In this document: piece after piece, positions 1 through 12,600 of the stretch
How the letters are laid out: each line of letters starts with the position of its first letter
Position numbering within the stretch: the stretch's first letter is position 1
Assembly (NCBI GenBank): GCA_964016875.1
Contig: OZ024726.1
Span: 32,353,503-32,417,502, forward strand
Length of the DNA stretch: 64,000 nt
Source: Fallopia convolvulus
Lineage: Eukaryota > Streptophyta > Magnoliopsida > Caryophyllales > Polygonaceae
Reading direction: 5' to 3'
Notes under the pieces: generated by a model
Databases searched by the model: none
Seen by the model: only the letters and a program-made list of their open reading frames with translations
What the model was told of the DNA's origin: nothing
Program-made: the position numbers and the translations under genes

Positions 1-1
1 G

Positions 2-802
2 GGACCACTAGAGCCCGTCGATATGAGTCTTTATATGGCGAATGGATCATGTATCAAGGCAACCGGAGTCGTTGAGGATGTACCCATTCAAGTTGGCAAT
101 TTCTTTGTCCTAAACGACTTCATTGTGCTAGATATGCCTGAGGACCCTGCGGTGCCAATCATTCTGGGCAGACCATTCTTAGCCACCGCAGGAGCACGTG
201 TTGATGTCAAGAAGGGACTTCTCACGTTTGATATTGGAGAAGAGAAGGTCGAGTTTCAATTCAACACACCGATGAGCGAAGTAGCTAGTTGTAGTATTGA
301 AGAGTCTACCGACCCACCTTGGCTCGGTAACGACCCCTCTCTAAGTACAAAAACGAGCAAAATCAATGGAGACACGCCTACCGAGGAGCCTACCGACCCC
401 CCATGGGTCGATAACGATCCTTATCTGAAGGAGTACAATGCTGGAGATGGATTTAAGCATGGTATCGAGCCACTTCCAGATCCGGCAGGGTCGTTAACGA
501 CCCCCTACACCTCGGTCACGAGCCACTTCCCGAATGACCCTGGTGAGTTTTCTTGTTCTTATCCAATCAATTCTGGTCATGATCCTTTTTCCTATCCTTA
601 TTCTATGTTAGATCCTACTGTTAGTACTGTGAAGGAGTCGAAACCTCCTTGGTTTTCGGATTTTACTAACCCTGTTGTAGGAGTATCAAGCATACTTATT
701 GATGATAGAGGACCAAACATTTTGGAGAGAAGCTGTGATGTTTTTCAGGCTAAGTATGGGGTTTCTTATGATCCCTTCGATACTGGATGGCAGCCGCCCT
801 AG
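2..802 (+). CDS. Athila-type gag-pol protease region (5' partial)
   Basis: The frame is open from base 2 and ends at a stop at 800-802. Residues around PVDMSLYMANGS and then VPIILGRPFLATAGARVDVK are the C-terminal half of the retropepsin-like domain found in plant Athila/Tat polyproteins. The catalytic Asp-Ser/Thr-Gly would lie left of the window. After the domain the chain becomes hydrophilic and contains a two-fold repeat of the motif E-x-TDPPW-x-x-NDP, followed by a Pro/Ser/Tyr-rich tail. Normally this region runs on into reverse transcriptase. Here the frame stops and no polymerase follows. The family is clear; the function of the tail is unknown. Confidence 0.75.
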   Translation, partial: GPLEPVDMSLYMANGSCIKATGVVEDVPIQVGNFFVLNDFIVLDMPEDPAVPIILGRPFLATAGARVDVKKGLLTFDIGEEKVEFQFNTPMSEVASCSIEESTDPPWLGNDPSLSTKTSKINGDTPTEEPTDPPWVDNDPYLKEYNAGDGFKHGIEPLPDPAGSLTTPYTSVTSHFPNDPGEFSCSYPINSGHDPFSYPYSMLDPTVSTVKESKPPWFSDFTNPVVGVSSILIDDRGPNILERSCDVFQAKYGVSYDPFDTGWQPP

Positions 803-2700
803 GTAAGGCAAGGTAAGTTCGTCAGGATAACGACGTTAAAAATAGCGCTTACGGGAGGCAACCCGCTTTTTAGTTTTTGCTTTTAGTTTTTTCTTTCTTA
901 GATCTTTTTGCTAGCTTTCTTTTGACTTGTTTTTGGGTTAGATTAGTGTAGTAGGGATAGAAGTTTTTCTAAAGTGACTCAGGTACAAGAAGTTAAGAAG
1001 TGTGAAAATCAAGAAGAATCGGTACAAGCATACAACGTGTTCGGTAACGACCCCTCAGGGTCGGTATCGACCTCTACCGAACCGAAGAGAAATTCAGCAA
1101 TACTCCTCCAGTGATCAATGGTTTCAAACAGCTTCAGTTTTATCTTGTGAGTTCCCTTTCCTTATTCTCTTTATTTCTTTGCTTTAAACAGTGAGGACAC
1201 TGTTTGGTTTAAGTATGGGGTATGGGAAAAGGTAACTCAGTTTTGTGTCAGTTTTTGAGTCTTTGTTTTGTGTTTTTAGGATTGATAATATTCCACTTAG
1301 ATGTCCTATGATATGCTCTAACTTGCTTGATCATGTAATTCCATAACATGTTTGGAGAGCTTTGCCTGAATCATGTTGAAATTTTATTTTTATGCGGATA
1401 TTTAGCATGTGATGAAATTGAGCACATATGATCTTAGGTAAAAGTGATTGAAATCCAACAAAAATTGCTACCTTGTGAGTTGTTTTTTGGCCTTATAGGG
1501 AGAACATAAAAAATCCCTCTTCTTTTCTTGTGTGGTTTACTCTCCTTATGCATATTATCTCTTGTCATTGATATGGTTATCTATTTCTTGAAACCTATAT
1601 GAGATATTAGTTCATTGCATGTGAAATCATATGATAGAGAACATATTTTTCATAAGCCCTATTAATCCATATCTACCCTTATCATTATCCTCTTTTTGAA
1701 GCCAATTTTGAGCCTTATAACCTTTTATTTTTAGCTCCACAAAAATTATTCCCTAGCCGATAAAGCTTGACCATATCCGGGGATTAGGACTTAGTGTTGG
1801 TTATAATTTTTGTTGAGTGAGATGTATTGGTTCAAGTGTGGGGAAATATGGGTTGGATTAAGTGAAAGTCTTGTAGTTTATCATGTAAAAGGAGTTTGGT
1901 TCCCTTAATGCACTTAAAAAAGTAGTGAAAAGAGTTGGGAAGAAAGAAAGAAAGAAAATATGATCAGATATCGTTACCGACCTTAAGTGGGGTCGGTACC
2001 GAACCTCCCACAGAAAAAAAAAGATGAAGATCATAAGGAAGGAAAAGAAAGTGAAAAAAGAGTTGAATAGTGGAAGTATGCATGAGCCAAATCTTCCTTC
2101 TTGTTTTGTAAGCAAGATTAAGTTGGGATAAATGGGTGAGTGAAAGAATAAGTGTGCATAAATTTGAGAGAGTTTGGTATAATCTTTTATGAGAAGTTTT
2201 GGAGATGTGTGAGTTTTTAGGAGTCTTTGATTCCCGGATATTATTAGCACCACATAGCCAAAATATTTCCACGCCTATTTGTTAATACCAAACCCCATTA
2301 CAACCCGGCCGAATGGAAGCTTCTAAGAAGTTTTTCATTGAGCCTCAGTTCTCTTGATGATTTTTATGTGTTTTGACATCTCGGGTGGAGAGTTTGTTGA
2401 TATAAGTAACAATGACTATGTTGATTTTTGTATTTTGGATTGAGTTGAGAGTTGTTATTAAAGCCTAAACACATTAGAGTTGAGTGAGACACATTATCCC
2501 TTGTGAGGTTGGATTTATGGTTGCTTTTGCTTGAGGTTGCTCATATATGTGTGATGATGTTAGATTCACTTGTCTATCTATTTTCTACTTGTGCTTTGAT
2601 GTTTTTTTGATAAAGGCATTGACTTGATATATGTGTTGATGGTTTTGGTTGATGTCTTGTTGATTGCTTGAGGACAAGCAAGTCTAAGTATGGGGTATTT
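803..2700 (+). other. Non-coding 3' internal region with purine-rich tract
   Basis: No supportable gene is present. Three related purine-rich tracts (AAGTATGGGG at 1211, AAGTGTGGGG at 1834, AAGTATGGGG before 2700) recall the Athila polypurine tract. Only the last directly precedes an LTR. The GAGGACAAGCAAGTCTAAG stretch before it is the usual Athila context. Palindromic words of the form GGTCGnTAnCGACC occur around 1041-1072 and 1971-1995. Confidence 0.6.
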
Positions 2701-4057
2701 TGATGTCCGCCTTTTTAGTCGTGTTTTTAGGCTGTGTTTTTGTGTCTTTTGAGTCTTTTTCTTTAGGTTTGTGTTTAGTTTTGAGTCGTTTGTGTAGGTT
2801 TTCGTATTTTCTTAAGATATGGAGTCTACATAAGCTTTGATGGTGTTTTGTAGGTTTTTAGAAGCTATTTGGAGCATATTTGGAGGAAAGGAGCAAAGTC
2901 GGTGAAAGATAGCACTCAAGAATGAAGAGAAGATGAAGATTTAGCGCTCAAGTAAATTCATTGAAAATCAAGTTTGAGCTTGGAAAGAGATAGAGAAATT
3001 CGTTACAAGAACAAAGGAAAAAGAATCGAGTCAATCGGAGTTGTAACGAATCCTCTACGCAAGTTTTACTCAAGGCTTTTCGAAGTGCTGAACAGGGTCG
3101 TTAACGACCTTGACAAGGTCGTTAACGAGGTACCGCAAGAAGCAGCATGTCCGAGTCGGCGTGTTTTTAATGGGCTTCTATCTTGTTTCCTTTTATGTTA
3201 TTAGATAGATAGAAGGGATATATTTTATTAGAAGATATTATTTCCTTATAGTTAGATTTAAGATAGATTTATTTCCTTAAAGATAGATTTAAGATAGATT
3301 AGTTTCTCTATAAATACTCTTGTCTATCCTTTGTTTTTCTCTACACAATCAATTGCCTTGGAGGGAAAGTAAGGGGGAAAGAGAGAAGTTAGAGAGAGAC
3401 GTGGGGCGTGAGAGAGACGAGTTTGTGGAGAAGAACTATTGTTTGGATTCAAGTTGTAAGCTTTCCTTTTATTTAATATAAGTTGTTTATGTTTTTCATG
3501 CTTTGTGAGTAGTCTTCCTCTCTAAGGTTGGGGTTAAACCCAACAATGGTTGTGCATGCTTGTTTATGATCATATCTTGATTGTTTTTATTGCATGAATC
3601 TATTCTCTTGTGCTTAATCCTTGAAACGAAAGTTGAAAGGAATTTCTCATTCATAGTTGAAGCGAAAGCGAAAACCTTGAATCAGAATAGTCAGTTTAGG
3701 GTTTTAAAGCGAAAGCAGATCTATCCTAGTTGAAGTAGAAGAGATTAGATAGTAAGTTTGTTGATTTAGCGAAAGTTGATTGATTTACTTGCTTAAAGTT
3801 AACGAAAGTTAGCACCTTTATGTGATAGAAGCATGATCTTTATGTTTCATAGCGTCGGCATGCATAATTATTGTTGTGGTGATACCTTTACTTTAGAATC
3901 TCTCTCTTTATTATTAAAAACCCTTACTTTATTGATTGCTTGCGTGATAAGTAACAAAACTTGATACTGACTTTCTCCCTGCGGACGAACCTGACTCTGC
4001 TATACAACAACGGGGTCTTGATATAAATTTATTTGTTGTCAAGAAACCCTCTCAACA
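2701..4057 (+). repeat. 3' LTR of the Athila-type element
   Basis: It begins TGATGTCC just after the purine tract and ends near CTCAACA at about 4057. A TATA-like CTATAAATA at about 3309 fits the LTR promoter. A perfect 14-bp palindrome GGTCGTTAACGACC is at 3096-3109, with a near copy at 3117-3130. The right edge is set where copia-1 coding sequence resumes and may be off by a few bases. Confidence 0.65.
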
Positions 4058-6789
4058 ATGTTGGGTACCATAAGCACAAATCATCAGAACCTTTGAGATA
4101 CCTTAGGATTCTCTTAACACCCTTGATATGAGATTCTCTTGGATCAGACTGAAATCTAGCACATAAGCATACACTAAACATGATGTTCGGTCTGCTTGCC
4201 GTGAGATATAGTAGTGAACCTATAATACCTCAATACAAAGTCTGGTCAACCTTCTTCTCATTCTCATCTTTTCCTAAAGAATTAGTGGGAGAGATAGGTG
4301 TGTCAAAAGATTTTGATTTATCCAAACCAAACTTCTTGACATACTCCATGAGGTACTTTTGTTGATGCACTCTTGTACCCTCACTTCCTTGAACAACCTG
4401 AAGTCCTAAGAGGAACTTAAGTTCACCTACCATACTCATTTCAAATTCACTAGCCATGAGGCTGGCGAACTTCTTCACAAGTTTATCATTTGTAGAACCA
4501 AAGTTTATGTCATCAACGTAGACTTGCGCAACCAGAGTGTGTTTTCCTTCTTTGAGAAGAAAAAGATTCTTATCCACCTGTCCTCGAACATATCCATGTT
4601 GTAGCAAGAACTGAGAGAGCCTGTCATACCAAGCTCGCGGCGCTTGCTTCAATCCGTAAAGTGTTTTGTCGAGTTTGAAAACATGACCCGGGTGGGTGAC
4701 GTCTTCGAAGCCTGGGTTTTGTTCTACAAAAACTTCTTATTTAAGAAAGCCATTTAGAAAGGCAATCTTAACATCCATTTGTTGAAGCTTGAATCCATGA
4801 TGAGCTGAATAAGCAATCAAGAGACGAATTGCCTCGAGACGTTCCACAGGAGCGAATGTCTCATCGTAATCTATCCCTTCTTGTTGGTTATAACCCTTAA
4901 CCACAAGTCTTGCTTTGTTCCTCACAACGCTTCCAGAATCATCAAGCTTATTTCGGAAAACCCATCGCGTTCCAATCACAGTTCTGTCTTTGGGTCGTGG
5001 AACTAAGTGCCAAACCTTGTTTCTCTCAAACTGATGAAGTTCTTCTTGCATACCACACACCCAATCTGGATCCTTTAGGGCTTGATCCACATTCTTGGGT
5101 TCCATAATAGAGAGAAATGCGTTGAATGCACAAAAATTCTGAAGTGACGAACGTGTTTGAACACTTTTTGAGTAGTCAGAGATGATGTTAGTTACTGGAT
5201 GAGCATCTTTCTGTTGATAGTGCAACTGAAAGTTGAGTGAGGTCAACCACATCACTATTATGATTCTACTCGGTGTTGGAATTATCAATCTCTGCAGCTT
5301 CTTCACTTTGATCAGGCTGAACATTACCAGAATCTTCATTTTCTTCTATTTCTTCTAGAGCTGGCATATCAGAATCATCCGGGTCATCCACCTGTTCGGG
5401 GTCGACAACCTTTGGAACTTCAAAAACGTCCACAACACAAACTTCTAACTCATCACAAAGATGAAAGCCCAAATCTCCTTCATCTTCGTCGACAATGGAA
5501 CTTCCTCCCATAGTGTTCTCATCAAACACAACATGAACACTCTCTTCTACTTTTCTGGTTCGCTTGTTGAAGACTTTGTAGGCCTTGCTATGTTGTGAAT
5601 AGCCTACGAAAGTTCCTTCATGACTCCTAGCATCCATCTTACCCAGATTGTCTATGTCGTTATTATGCACGAAACATTTACAACCAAACGTACGTAGGTA
5701 AGCAACGTTGGGTTTTCTTCCTCGTAGCAGCTCATATGGTGTCTTCCCAAGAAGAGGACGCACCATAGCTCTGTTTAGTACATAACAAGCAGCAATGATA
5801 GCTTCTCCCCAAAAATTCCTTGGTAGGACACTCGAGATTAACAAAGTTCTCGACATGTCCTCCAAAGTTCGGTTCTTTCTCTCAACTACACCATTCTGTT
5901 GAGGAGTTCTTGGGGCTGAAAAATTGTGACCTACACTATTTTCCTTGCAAAAGTCCAAGAACTGAACATTTTCAAATTATGTGCCATGATCTGATCGGAT
6001 TGAGACCAAAGGTACCCCAAACACCTTTTTTGTTAACTTCCTCCATGTACTGAATTCTTCAAACACCTGGTCTTTAGAAAACAAGAAAAACACCCAAGTA
6101 TACCGTGAAAAGTCATCAACAATAACATAAACATATCTATTACCTCATCGACTTCTCACACGCATCTGTCCACAAAGATCCATATGAATTAATTCTAATG
6201 GTTTAGATGTACTTACCTCTTTTTTCGATTGAAACGAAGATCTAACCTGTTTTCCTTTCACACAAGCTTCACAAATATCATACTTGTTTGGATAAATCTT
6301 AGGTAACCCACGTACCAATTCCTTATTGTGAAGTTTGTTGATACGTTGTAGACTCGCATGACCAAATTTGTTATGCCAGAGGTGGGTAACGTCTTCGACC
6401 ACTTGAAAACACAACTTTTCTTCAGGCAAGAGCCAGGGAACAACTTTATAAAGATTGTTTTCACAGGTTCCCTTCAGAAGAGTCTTACCTGAGCTAACAT
6501 CAATCACTTGACATCCATGAGAATCAAAAACAACTTGATAGAGATCGTTAGCACATAGTTGAGAAACACTTAGAAGATTGTATCTAAGACCTTTGACATA
6601 ACTAGCGTTGTTGACACAAAAGTTCTTAGAAATTCTTACCTTTCCAATACCCATGACTTGTCCCTTACTGTTAGTACCGAAGGTGATGTTTCTACCTTCT
6701 TGTTGATGAAGTGAGATGAATGACTTAAAACTTCCTGTCATATGAGTTGAACATGCACTATCGAAGAACCAGGGACCGCTTTCTCTCAC
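4058..6789 (-). pseudogene. Copia-1 pol (protease, integrase, reverse transcriptase, partial RNase H)
   Basis: Protease: WFFDSACSTHMTG near 6760, where the usual catalytic DSG reads DSA. Integrase: His-His zinc finger LWHNKFGHAS with CEAC at about 6390-6260, first Asp in HMDLCG near 6170, and the Glu region PQQNGVVERKNRTLE near 5890. The frame breaks between 6145 and 5958. An acidic linker follows. Reverse transcriptase runs from DPDWVCGMQEELHQF through QQMDVKIAFLNGFLK, then a stop at 4737, and on through KQAPRAWYDRLSQF to the intact YVDD at 4509-4520. RNase H begins with ILRYLKGS near 4120 and is cut by the Athila LTR. The frameshifts and the DSA change make it inactive. Confidence 0.85.
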
Positions 6790-6940
6790 TTCATTCTACA
6801 AGGCAAAAGTCAGTTTTTATGAACCCAAAGTTGTTTAACAACTCTTCTGGGTTGGGCAACGTGATGATTTTCAGAACATATCTATGGTTGACTCACGTTC
6901 ATGAGCATCCCAAAGTCCGTAGGATTTGCTATCCCTTTTC

Positions 6941-8684
6941 TTTTTCATGCACTCATGTTGAAGACGACCTTCTTTTCCACAATACCAGCAAGTTTTATGA
7001 GACTTAAGAGCAACATACTTGCTATACCCAGGATAGACCGGTTTCTTGTTAATACGAGCTTGAAAATCAATTTTTGATGGTTTTAAGTTCTCAACTTGTT
7101 TCTTCCAGATCTTGTGTGCTTTCTAACCTGAATACCAAGGTCGCTTACCTTTGCCTGGGTTCCCCACCTTTGATGCAGAACAACTTCCCTTTTTGTTACA
7201 CACATGTGGACACAAAGTTTTCAAATCTTTAGGCACATAGGAATATCCAAATCCAGGTCTTGAAGTTACAAAAGTTTTAGCAAATTCTTCAGCAACTTTC
7301 TCAGCAACAAACTCTTCTATCCATTTTTTCTTTTTAGACTCATTACTTGCCTTTTCATTTTCAAGGTCATTGACTAACTTAGCATTACCGAGTTTTAGCA
7401 TGAGATTTTCTCCTTCAAGGTTTGTTACTTTCTTTTCTAAGTCATCCACTTCAGTTTTCAGGTTATCACAAGTTTTACATGCAAAAGGCTTAGAGACAGA
7501 GGACTTCTTCTCTAACTTAGCACATTTGAGTGACCAACCATGATTATCATCCATTAAATTAGAGATGGTGTCTTCTTTTTCATCAAGTTAATTACTGAGT
7601 TCTCAACTTCTCAATAATAGCATGCAACTGTTCTTTAGTTGTATTGGACAAAATAGATGAAAGTTCAAAATTTTGTACCTCTTTTGGAACATATATAGCC
7701 ATGAGACACACTTCTCCTTGTTGACTTGTTTCATCTTCAGCATCAGAGTCATCCCAGAAACAAAGCACTTTTGTCACCTTCTAACTTCTTTTTGACACAG
7801 TTTCTTACAAAGTGTCCTTTTCTCGAGCAATGATAACAAATCACTTCCTTCATGTCTCTGATAGGTTTTGTCCCTTTAGGTGAAGTTTTGCTATTGCGAT
7901 TCCAAAGCCTTGTCATGGCTCTTGAAATGAGTGCAACTTCAGCATCACTGTCAATTTGATCATCATCACATTGAGCAAGATCGAAAGCCCTTTCTACTTT
8001 CAAGGCAACGTTCTTGACCTTGTCAGTTTCAAGGTGATCATCTCGCCTTTGCTTGATTCCTCCATACATAGTCAACTTTCCAATCACATCCTTCAAGGTG
8101 AGTGACTTGGTATCACTGTTGGTTAGCAACGCAACAGCAACCTCGTTCCATTTTGAGTTGAGTCCTTGGATCAACTTGATAACCTGCTTCCATTGAGGAA
8201 GTTTTTCATGAAGAGACTCAATTTCACTAACCACATCTTGAAATCTTGAGTGAAAATCACCCAAAGATTCATTCTTCTCTTGACTTATTCATTCATACTC
8301 CCTTTCCAGAGCAATGATGCGATCCTTCTTTACATCATCATTTCCTTGGTGGAGCCTTTTGAGAGCATCCCAGATTTGCTTAGCTGTCTTGTACTGAACA
8401 ACTTTCTTCAAGTCTCCAGGGGTTAGAGCATGGTGAAGAACCTTCTTAGCACGAGCGTTCTTCTCTAGCTTCTTGTAATCAACATCACCATAGTCCTCCT
8501 TCTTCTCTTCCTTTCCATTAGCAGTAAGAAAGGTTTCAGGACCCATCTCGATAACCTTCCAGAGATGTCCATCGAGTGAGAAAATATGGGTCTCCATTTG
8601 CTCGACCCACCAATCATACTCACCAGGCTTGAGCACTGGTGGCTTCCAGAATGAATCATTGATGGATGTGTTTATTGAAGTCAT
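6941..8684 (-). pseudogene. Copia-1 gag
   Basis: Begins MTSINTSINDSFWKPPVLKP and continues through a UBN2/DUF4219-type capsid region (KQIWDALKRLHQGNDDVKK). An in-frame TGA lies at 8289-8291. A CX2CX4HX4C zinc knuckle (CYHCSRKGHFVRNC) is at about 7820, followed by an acidic FWDDSDAED segment in a shifted frame. Next is a Lys/Glu-rich coiled coil (about 7500-7270). Near 6950-6990 a second knuckle-like CWYCGKEGRLQHEC has Arg where the metal-binding His is expected. Two knuckles and a coiled coil match Sirevirus-type gag. At least two frameshifts make it non-functional. Confidence 0.8.
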
Positions 8685-8726
8685 CTTTCCTGTAAATTTG
8701 AAGTACTAAAATACATCTAGAGCCAA

Positions 8727-8738
8727 GCTCTGATACCA
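8727..8738 (-). other. Copia-1 primer-binding site (initiator tRNA-Met)
   Basis: On the minus strand TGGTATCAGAGC follows the 5' LTR end after a two-base spacer. This is the canonical copia primer-binding site complementary to the 3' end of initiator tRNA-Met. Confidence 0.9.
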
Positions 8739-8740
8739 AT

Positions 8741-9509
8741 TGTAGGATCATTAGTACGTCTAGGTCGTCAACCTCAACTAAGTCGTCGACCTCTTAAGTA
8801 AATGCAGAGGAAATAAACTACAAGAAAGACTTACTTGCACACAATGATTTTTTATAGTGGAAACACTTGATCGATGAACTCTATCAATCAAGTGTGAAAA
8901 CAACTCCCTTCCAAGTTCTCGCTTGGAAGGATTAAAAGTCATAGCTTGTTTTATTGATCTCTTGGATTGTTTACAAGAACACCCTGGATCTAGACCTACT
9001 TCCCAAGTACTCTAGAACTCGTTGTGAATCGAGTAACTACAACCCTCAACCCGTCTAACAAGCCTACGTCTCTCGAACTCTCGTTTTCTTTCTTTCTTAA
9101 CACAAAAATGGAGTATGAGTTCGTGAGTATTCTAACCTAAAGCCTTAGCTTAAATACACACAAACCATGTCAGATAAAAAAGAATAATATCTTCCAATTC
9201 GGTTATGGCAAGATATGATTTCTTTTATCCTTACAAAATCATCCTAAGCATAAGATAAGATTACAATAAAATATGGCTTAGGGCAAAGGCAATAATCGGC
9301 TAATAATATAATCCTCATGAGATCTTTCCTAAAACAAGATTATACTATCCAAACTCCTAAGATCTCACGCGTCTTCAAGATCTCCGAGATTTGCCTTCAA
9401 CACACGTTGACAACCTGACTGACGTTGGCGACTCTGTTCAAAGACTCGAGGTCGTTCACGTGATAGACGTTTGGAACCATCAAAATCAAAGCCTCCAGCT
9501 TTTCTAACA
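8741..9509 (-). repeat. Copia-1 5' LTR
   Basis: 769 bp bounded by TG...CA (TGTTAGAAAAGCTG on the minus strand to CCTACA). The same family, clearly diverged, recurs in the opposite orientation as the copia-2 3' LTR at 24291-25067. Shared landmarks include both termini, the AGGTCGnCAACCT stretch and the AAGAAAGACTTAC stretch. Confidence 0.9.
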
Positions 9510-11776
9510 GTATTGTACTTAACTTCTTTGTCTCAATCAACAACTTCATGACTATGGATTGAAGTATAATGCAGTTCCCATACTTTGTGATAATACAACT
9601 GCCATCAACATCTCGAAGAATCCAGTTCAACACTTACGAACCAAACATATTAACATTCGTCATCACTTTCTTCGTGACTATGTTGAAAAGGGGTTGGTGA
9701 CCATGGAATTCTGCAGAACAACTGATCAACGTGCGAATATATTCACAAATACTCTTAATCGTGAATCCTTCGAGCAATTTTGTAACACCCCGTCTTTACA
9801 CCGGGCGCTACTCGGTAGTAGACCTCAATAGGTAATACCTAGGCTAGTTTGACAACGAGTTCACTTGGATCTTGCAACTCGGGCACGACGAGAAAAACAT
9901 GTATTAAACATCCAAACGATATTTATAAAACCCAAGTATAGAAAACATGCATGAAACCCAAACAACATAACTTACAACACTTCCTGGAAACATTTCATTA
10001 ACATACCACTACCCTTTCTTTATCAAAACCACACATTATATAAAAGATACCAAAACGTAACCACCATTTCTCCCAACTGAACCCATCCTGACATGACCTT
10101 CAACGACCTATTCCATCGTCCAGCCGAGGTTCCATCATGGGTCCCTTGTCTTTACCTGAAACTAAAAAAAACAAGTCCTCGAAGGGTCAGCTACCATTCT
10201 AATACAAGCTAGAATCCATACGATACTAGTAAGACGATTAAAAACCAATCAAGTGTCTAACATATACACAAACAAGGTTCGCATGATTACACACATATTA
10301 GTTCTAAATCCATACATTACTTCCCATAGATCATAAGCACAAACCCCATATCAAACTTCCATACACAATCATACATACAAGTCCAAGCAGAACAATACAA
10401 CCATTCTCTCACCGTTCCATTCCATGGCGCCTATCAACCCTACGCCCCAGGTGCCGAGGCGCGACCTCCCGCCCTTCACAATCCCATCCTTCTAACCCCG
10501 GGTCAAGACTCCTCGGGAGCACTTTCCCAAAACACAGATAGCTTCACTTTTGAAGGGGCACGATTCTCTATCACATAACCATACGTAGCTGTCACTTCAA
10601 CCCAGAGGACTACGCACATGGCCATGCCGAGAACGGTACCAACACAAAGAAAATATTCGAAAACTTCACATTCGATGAAAGCCCAATGAAATCCTTTTCA
10701 CACATATCATACACAAGTAAACCTTTTTCATAGAACAATCACTTAGGGACTAGTTCCCCAATCCTACAAGCACCACATGAAGTCTAACAAGTATTGAATG
10801 GAAACTGAGCAAGTCGTAAACGACTTACCTTGAAGACGAATTCTCTAGGCCAACAAACAATAAGTAATAGGCAAAGTAGAACCCTGTCTTGAGACAGATA
10901 GTCTGTCTCTTCCCCTGATCTTTGGTCACGACCTTAGACTCACGCTCCTATATACATATATATACCCCAATGAATACAAATAGCTTTTTAACTCTTACAA
11001 ACTCTAACCCCCAAAACAAAGAAAAACCAAGATGCTTTATAACTTCTTTTATATAATTCCAAATTCTTTAAAACTTGACATGAATATACTAGATATATAA
11101 AAGAACATTATCTAGTTCAAACCTTTTTGAAAAACTGGATCAAAGGTCTCCCTAATATCATTACAAAGCAATACCCTAAAATTACTCTGAAATCTTTTAT
11201 CGAATATAAATCAAATATCAAAAATACCCTCTGAGAACTATAAATCAACCGATTTCCAATTAAAATCAATTGTAAAGCCAGATCTGAAAAAATTAGTAAA
11301 ATCTAAACAAACTATTAACTAATTAAAACTTACCAAATAACGCCTAAACTCCAAAATCCGACCCGACGAACGAACCTTGCACGCAGGCTAAACCCTCTCT
11401 CTCTCTCTCTCTCCATCCCACCCCACCCCTTCCCCTCTCTCTCTCTCCTTCTTGCCTCTTCTAGCAAATATAGATCACGTACATATTATATATAAGAAGA
11501 GGAAGTCGGCTTATATTTAGAAATTTCACGATTTCTACCCTCAAATCTCTTTTACTACAAACTTTACCCTGAAATTATTATTAATTACTTTTAAGTTAAA
11601 AACTTTTCAAATTGTAATTAATTTAAATTAAAATTAAAAATTAAATACTTTTGTATATCCGATATTACTTATAAGCTAAGTAATCCCAACACGAAATTCA
11701 AGGAGTATAAAAATATTGAAATATTCCCGAATATTACAAATTTCGCATGGAGCTAGGTATGATTTCTCTTAATTAA
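9510..11776 (+). pseudogene. Copia-2 RNase H C-terminus, split by a solo LTR
   Basis: Residues from QQLHDYGLKYNAVPILCDNT through HLRTKHINIRHHFLRDY and TTDQRANIF are the C-terminal part of a copia RNase H. The N-terminal side is lost at the copia-1 boundary, where a stop (TAA) sits in a codon expected to be CAA. The frame is interrupted at 9780 and resumes after the second copy of AATTT at 11743, giving RMELGMISLN and a stop at 11774-11776. That is the usual C-terminus of this family. Confidence 0.8.
9781..11738 (-). mobile_element. Solo LTR of a Ty3/gypsy (chromovirus-like) element
   Basis: 1958 bp, minus orientation, starting TGTAATATTC at 11738 and ending GGGGTGTTACA at 9781. It is flanked on both sides by a perfect 5-bp duplication AATTT (9776-9780 and 11739-11743), and the host RNase H frame is continuous across it. 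No internal domain remains, so it is the product of LTR-LTR recombination. A CT-rich microsatellite (about 11395-11445) lies inside. Confidence 0.93.
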
Positions 11777-12600
11777 TCTATTTCCTATCCATTTTCCCTC
11801 AATGATTGGCTAGATTAGATGCTCTCTTTATGATTCAATAGTCTTATGATCTTAAGGTGTTGAGTCTTGAATGATTCCATGTCGCACACTCATGAATCAT
11901 GCATATCATTATGTCTCTATTCGTTGCTTCTTGATTTATGTCTTTAAATGCATCTTGAAACCATTTTTTTTGAGCCCAAAAGAATCAAACCCAATGTTCT
12001 TAACCTTCATTACAAGCACACGTGATGGTTCATTCTACAACCTACCTAAGCTTGTCATGTTAGAGAGTCTCTATGAGCCTATTTTGTGTTATTAATGTAA
12101 AATAGAGATTTATCTACATGATTGATAAATCCACATAAATATAATTTCCCTTGGTTTTCTTTGGTACCCCTATGCAATACCCAAAAGAACCAAGCGTATT
12201 CTCTTTTTCGATGGAAGTTGGTAACTTGAGAAAGGTTAGTGACTGTGACTCATGTGGGGAATGTTGTCTATATGGAAATTTATTGGTTAAGTGGGTGACT
12301 CAGATTAGGTGAAGGAATTTGACTTTAAAGAATGAAAAAAATCGACTTTCTCCAACGATATCTTTTTGAAATTGGAAATCTGTTGGAAAAAGGTTGGTTG
12401 CCTTTTTAGTTCATTCAACGGGATCTTTATGAAGATCTAGTATCCATCAAATCTTCTATAGTGGATGCTTAAATAAAGTAGAGATAAAGATAAAAGAGGT
12501 ACAATTCTCTCTTGCATTATTCTGATTTGCTCTCTTGCTCCTCTTTGTCTCTCTCTCTAAAATCCTCTCCCAAAGCTTCATGCTTTCTCAAAACCCTTAA
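11777..12600 (+). other. Copia-2 spacer between pol and env-like ORF
   Basis: No open frame of note. The position after the RNase H stop and before an env-like ORF is where Sirevirus-type elements carry a non-coding spacer. No separate element boundaries are visible. Confidence 0.5.

Larger units (their letters stand above)
1..4057 (+). mobile_element. Athila-type Ty3/gypsy element, 3' portion
   Basis: The left edge of the window lies inside the internal region of a plus-strand gypsy element. It carries a retropepsin C-terminal region of Athila type, then about 1.9 kb without coding capacity, then a purine-rich tract ending at 2700 and an LTR beginning TGATGTCC. The right LTR edge is inferred because copia-1 coding sequence starts again at about 4058 on the other strand. 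No reverse transcriptase or integrase lies between the protease and the LTR, so this is an internally deleted or non-autonomous copy. The 5' LTR lies outside the window, so the target duplication cannot be checked. Confidence 0.8.
4058..9509 (-). mobile_element. Copia-1: Sirevirus-like Ty1/copia element (5' LTR to RNase H)
   Basis: Reading on the minus strand: 5' LTR 9509-8741, a primer-binding site complementary to initiator tRNA-Met, gag with zinc knuckle and coiled coil, protease, integrase, reverse transcriptase, and the start of RNase H. It is cut at about 4058 by the Athila LTR, and its 3' end lies left of the window. The coding frame carries several frameshifts and stops. The right LTR edge abuts copia-2 coding sequence on the other strand, so copia-1 inserted into copia-2. 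Confidence 0.88.
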
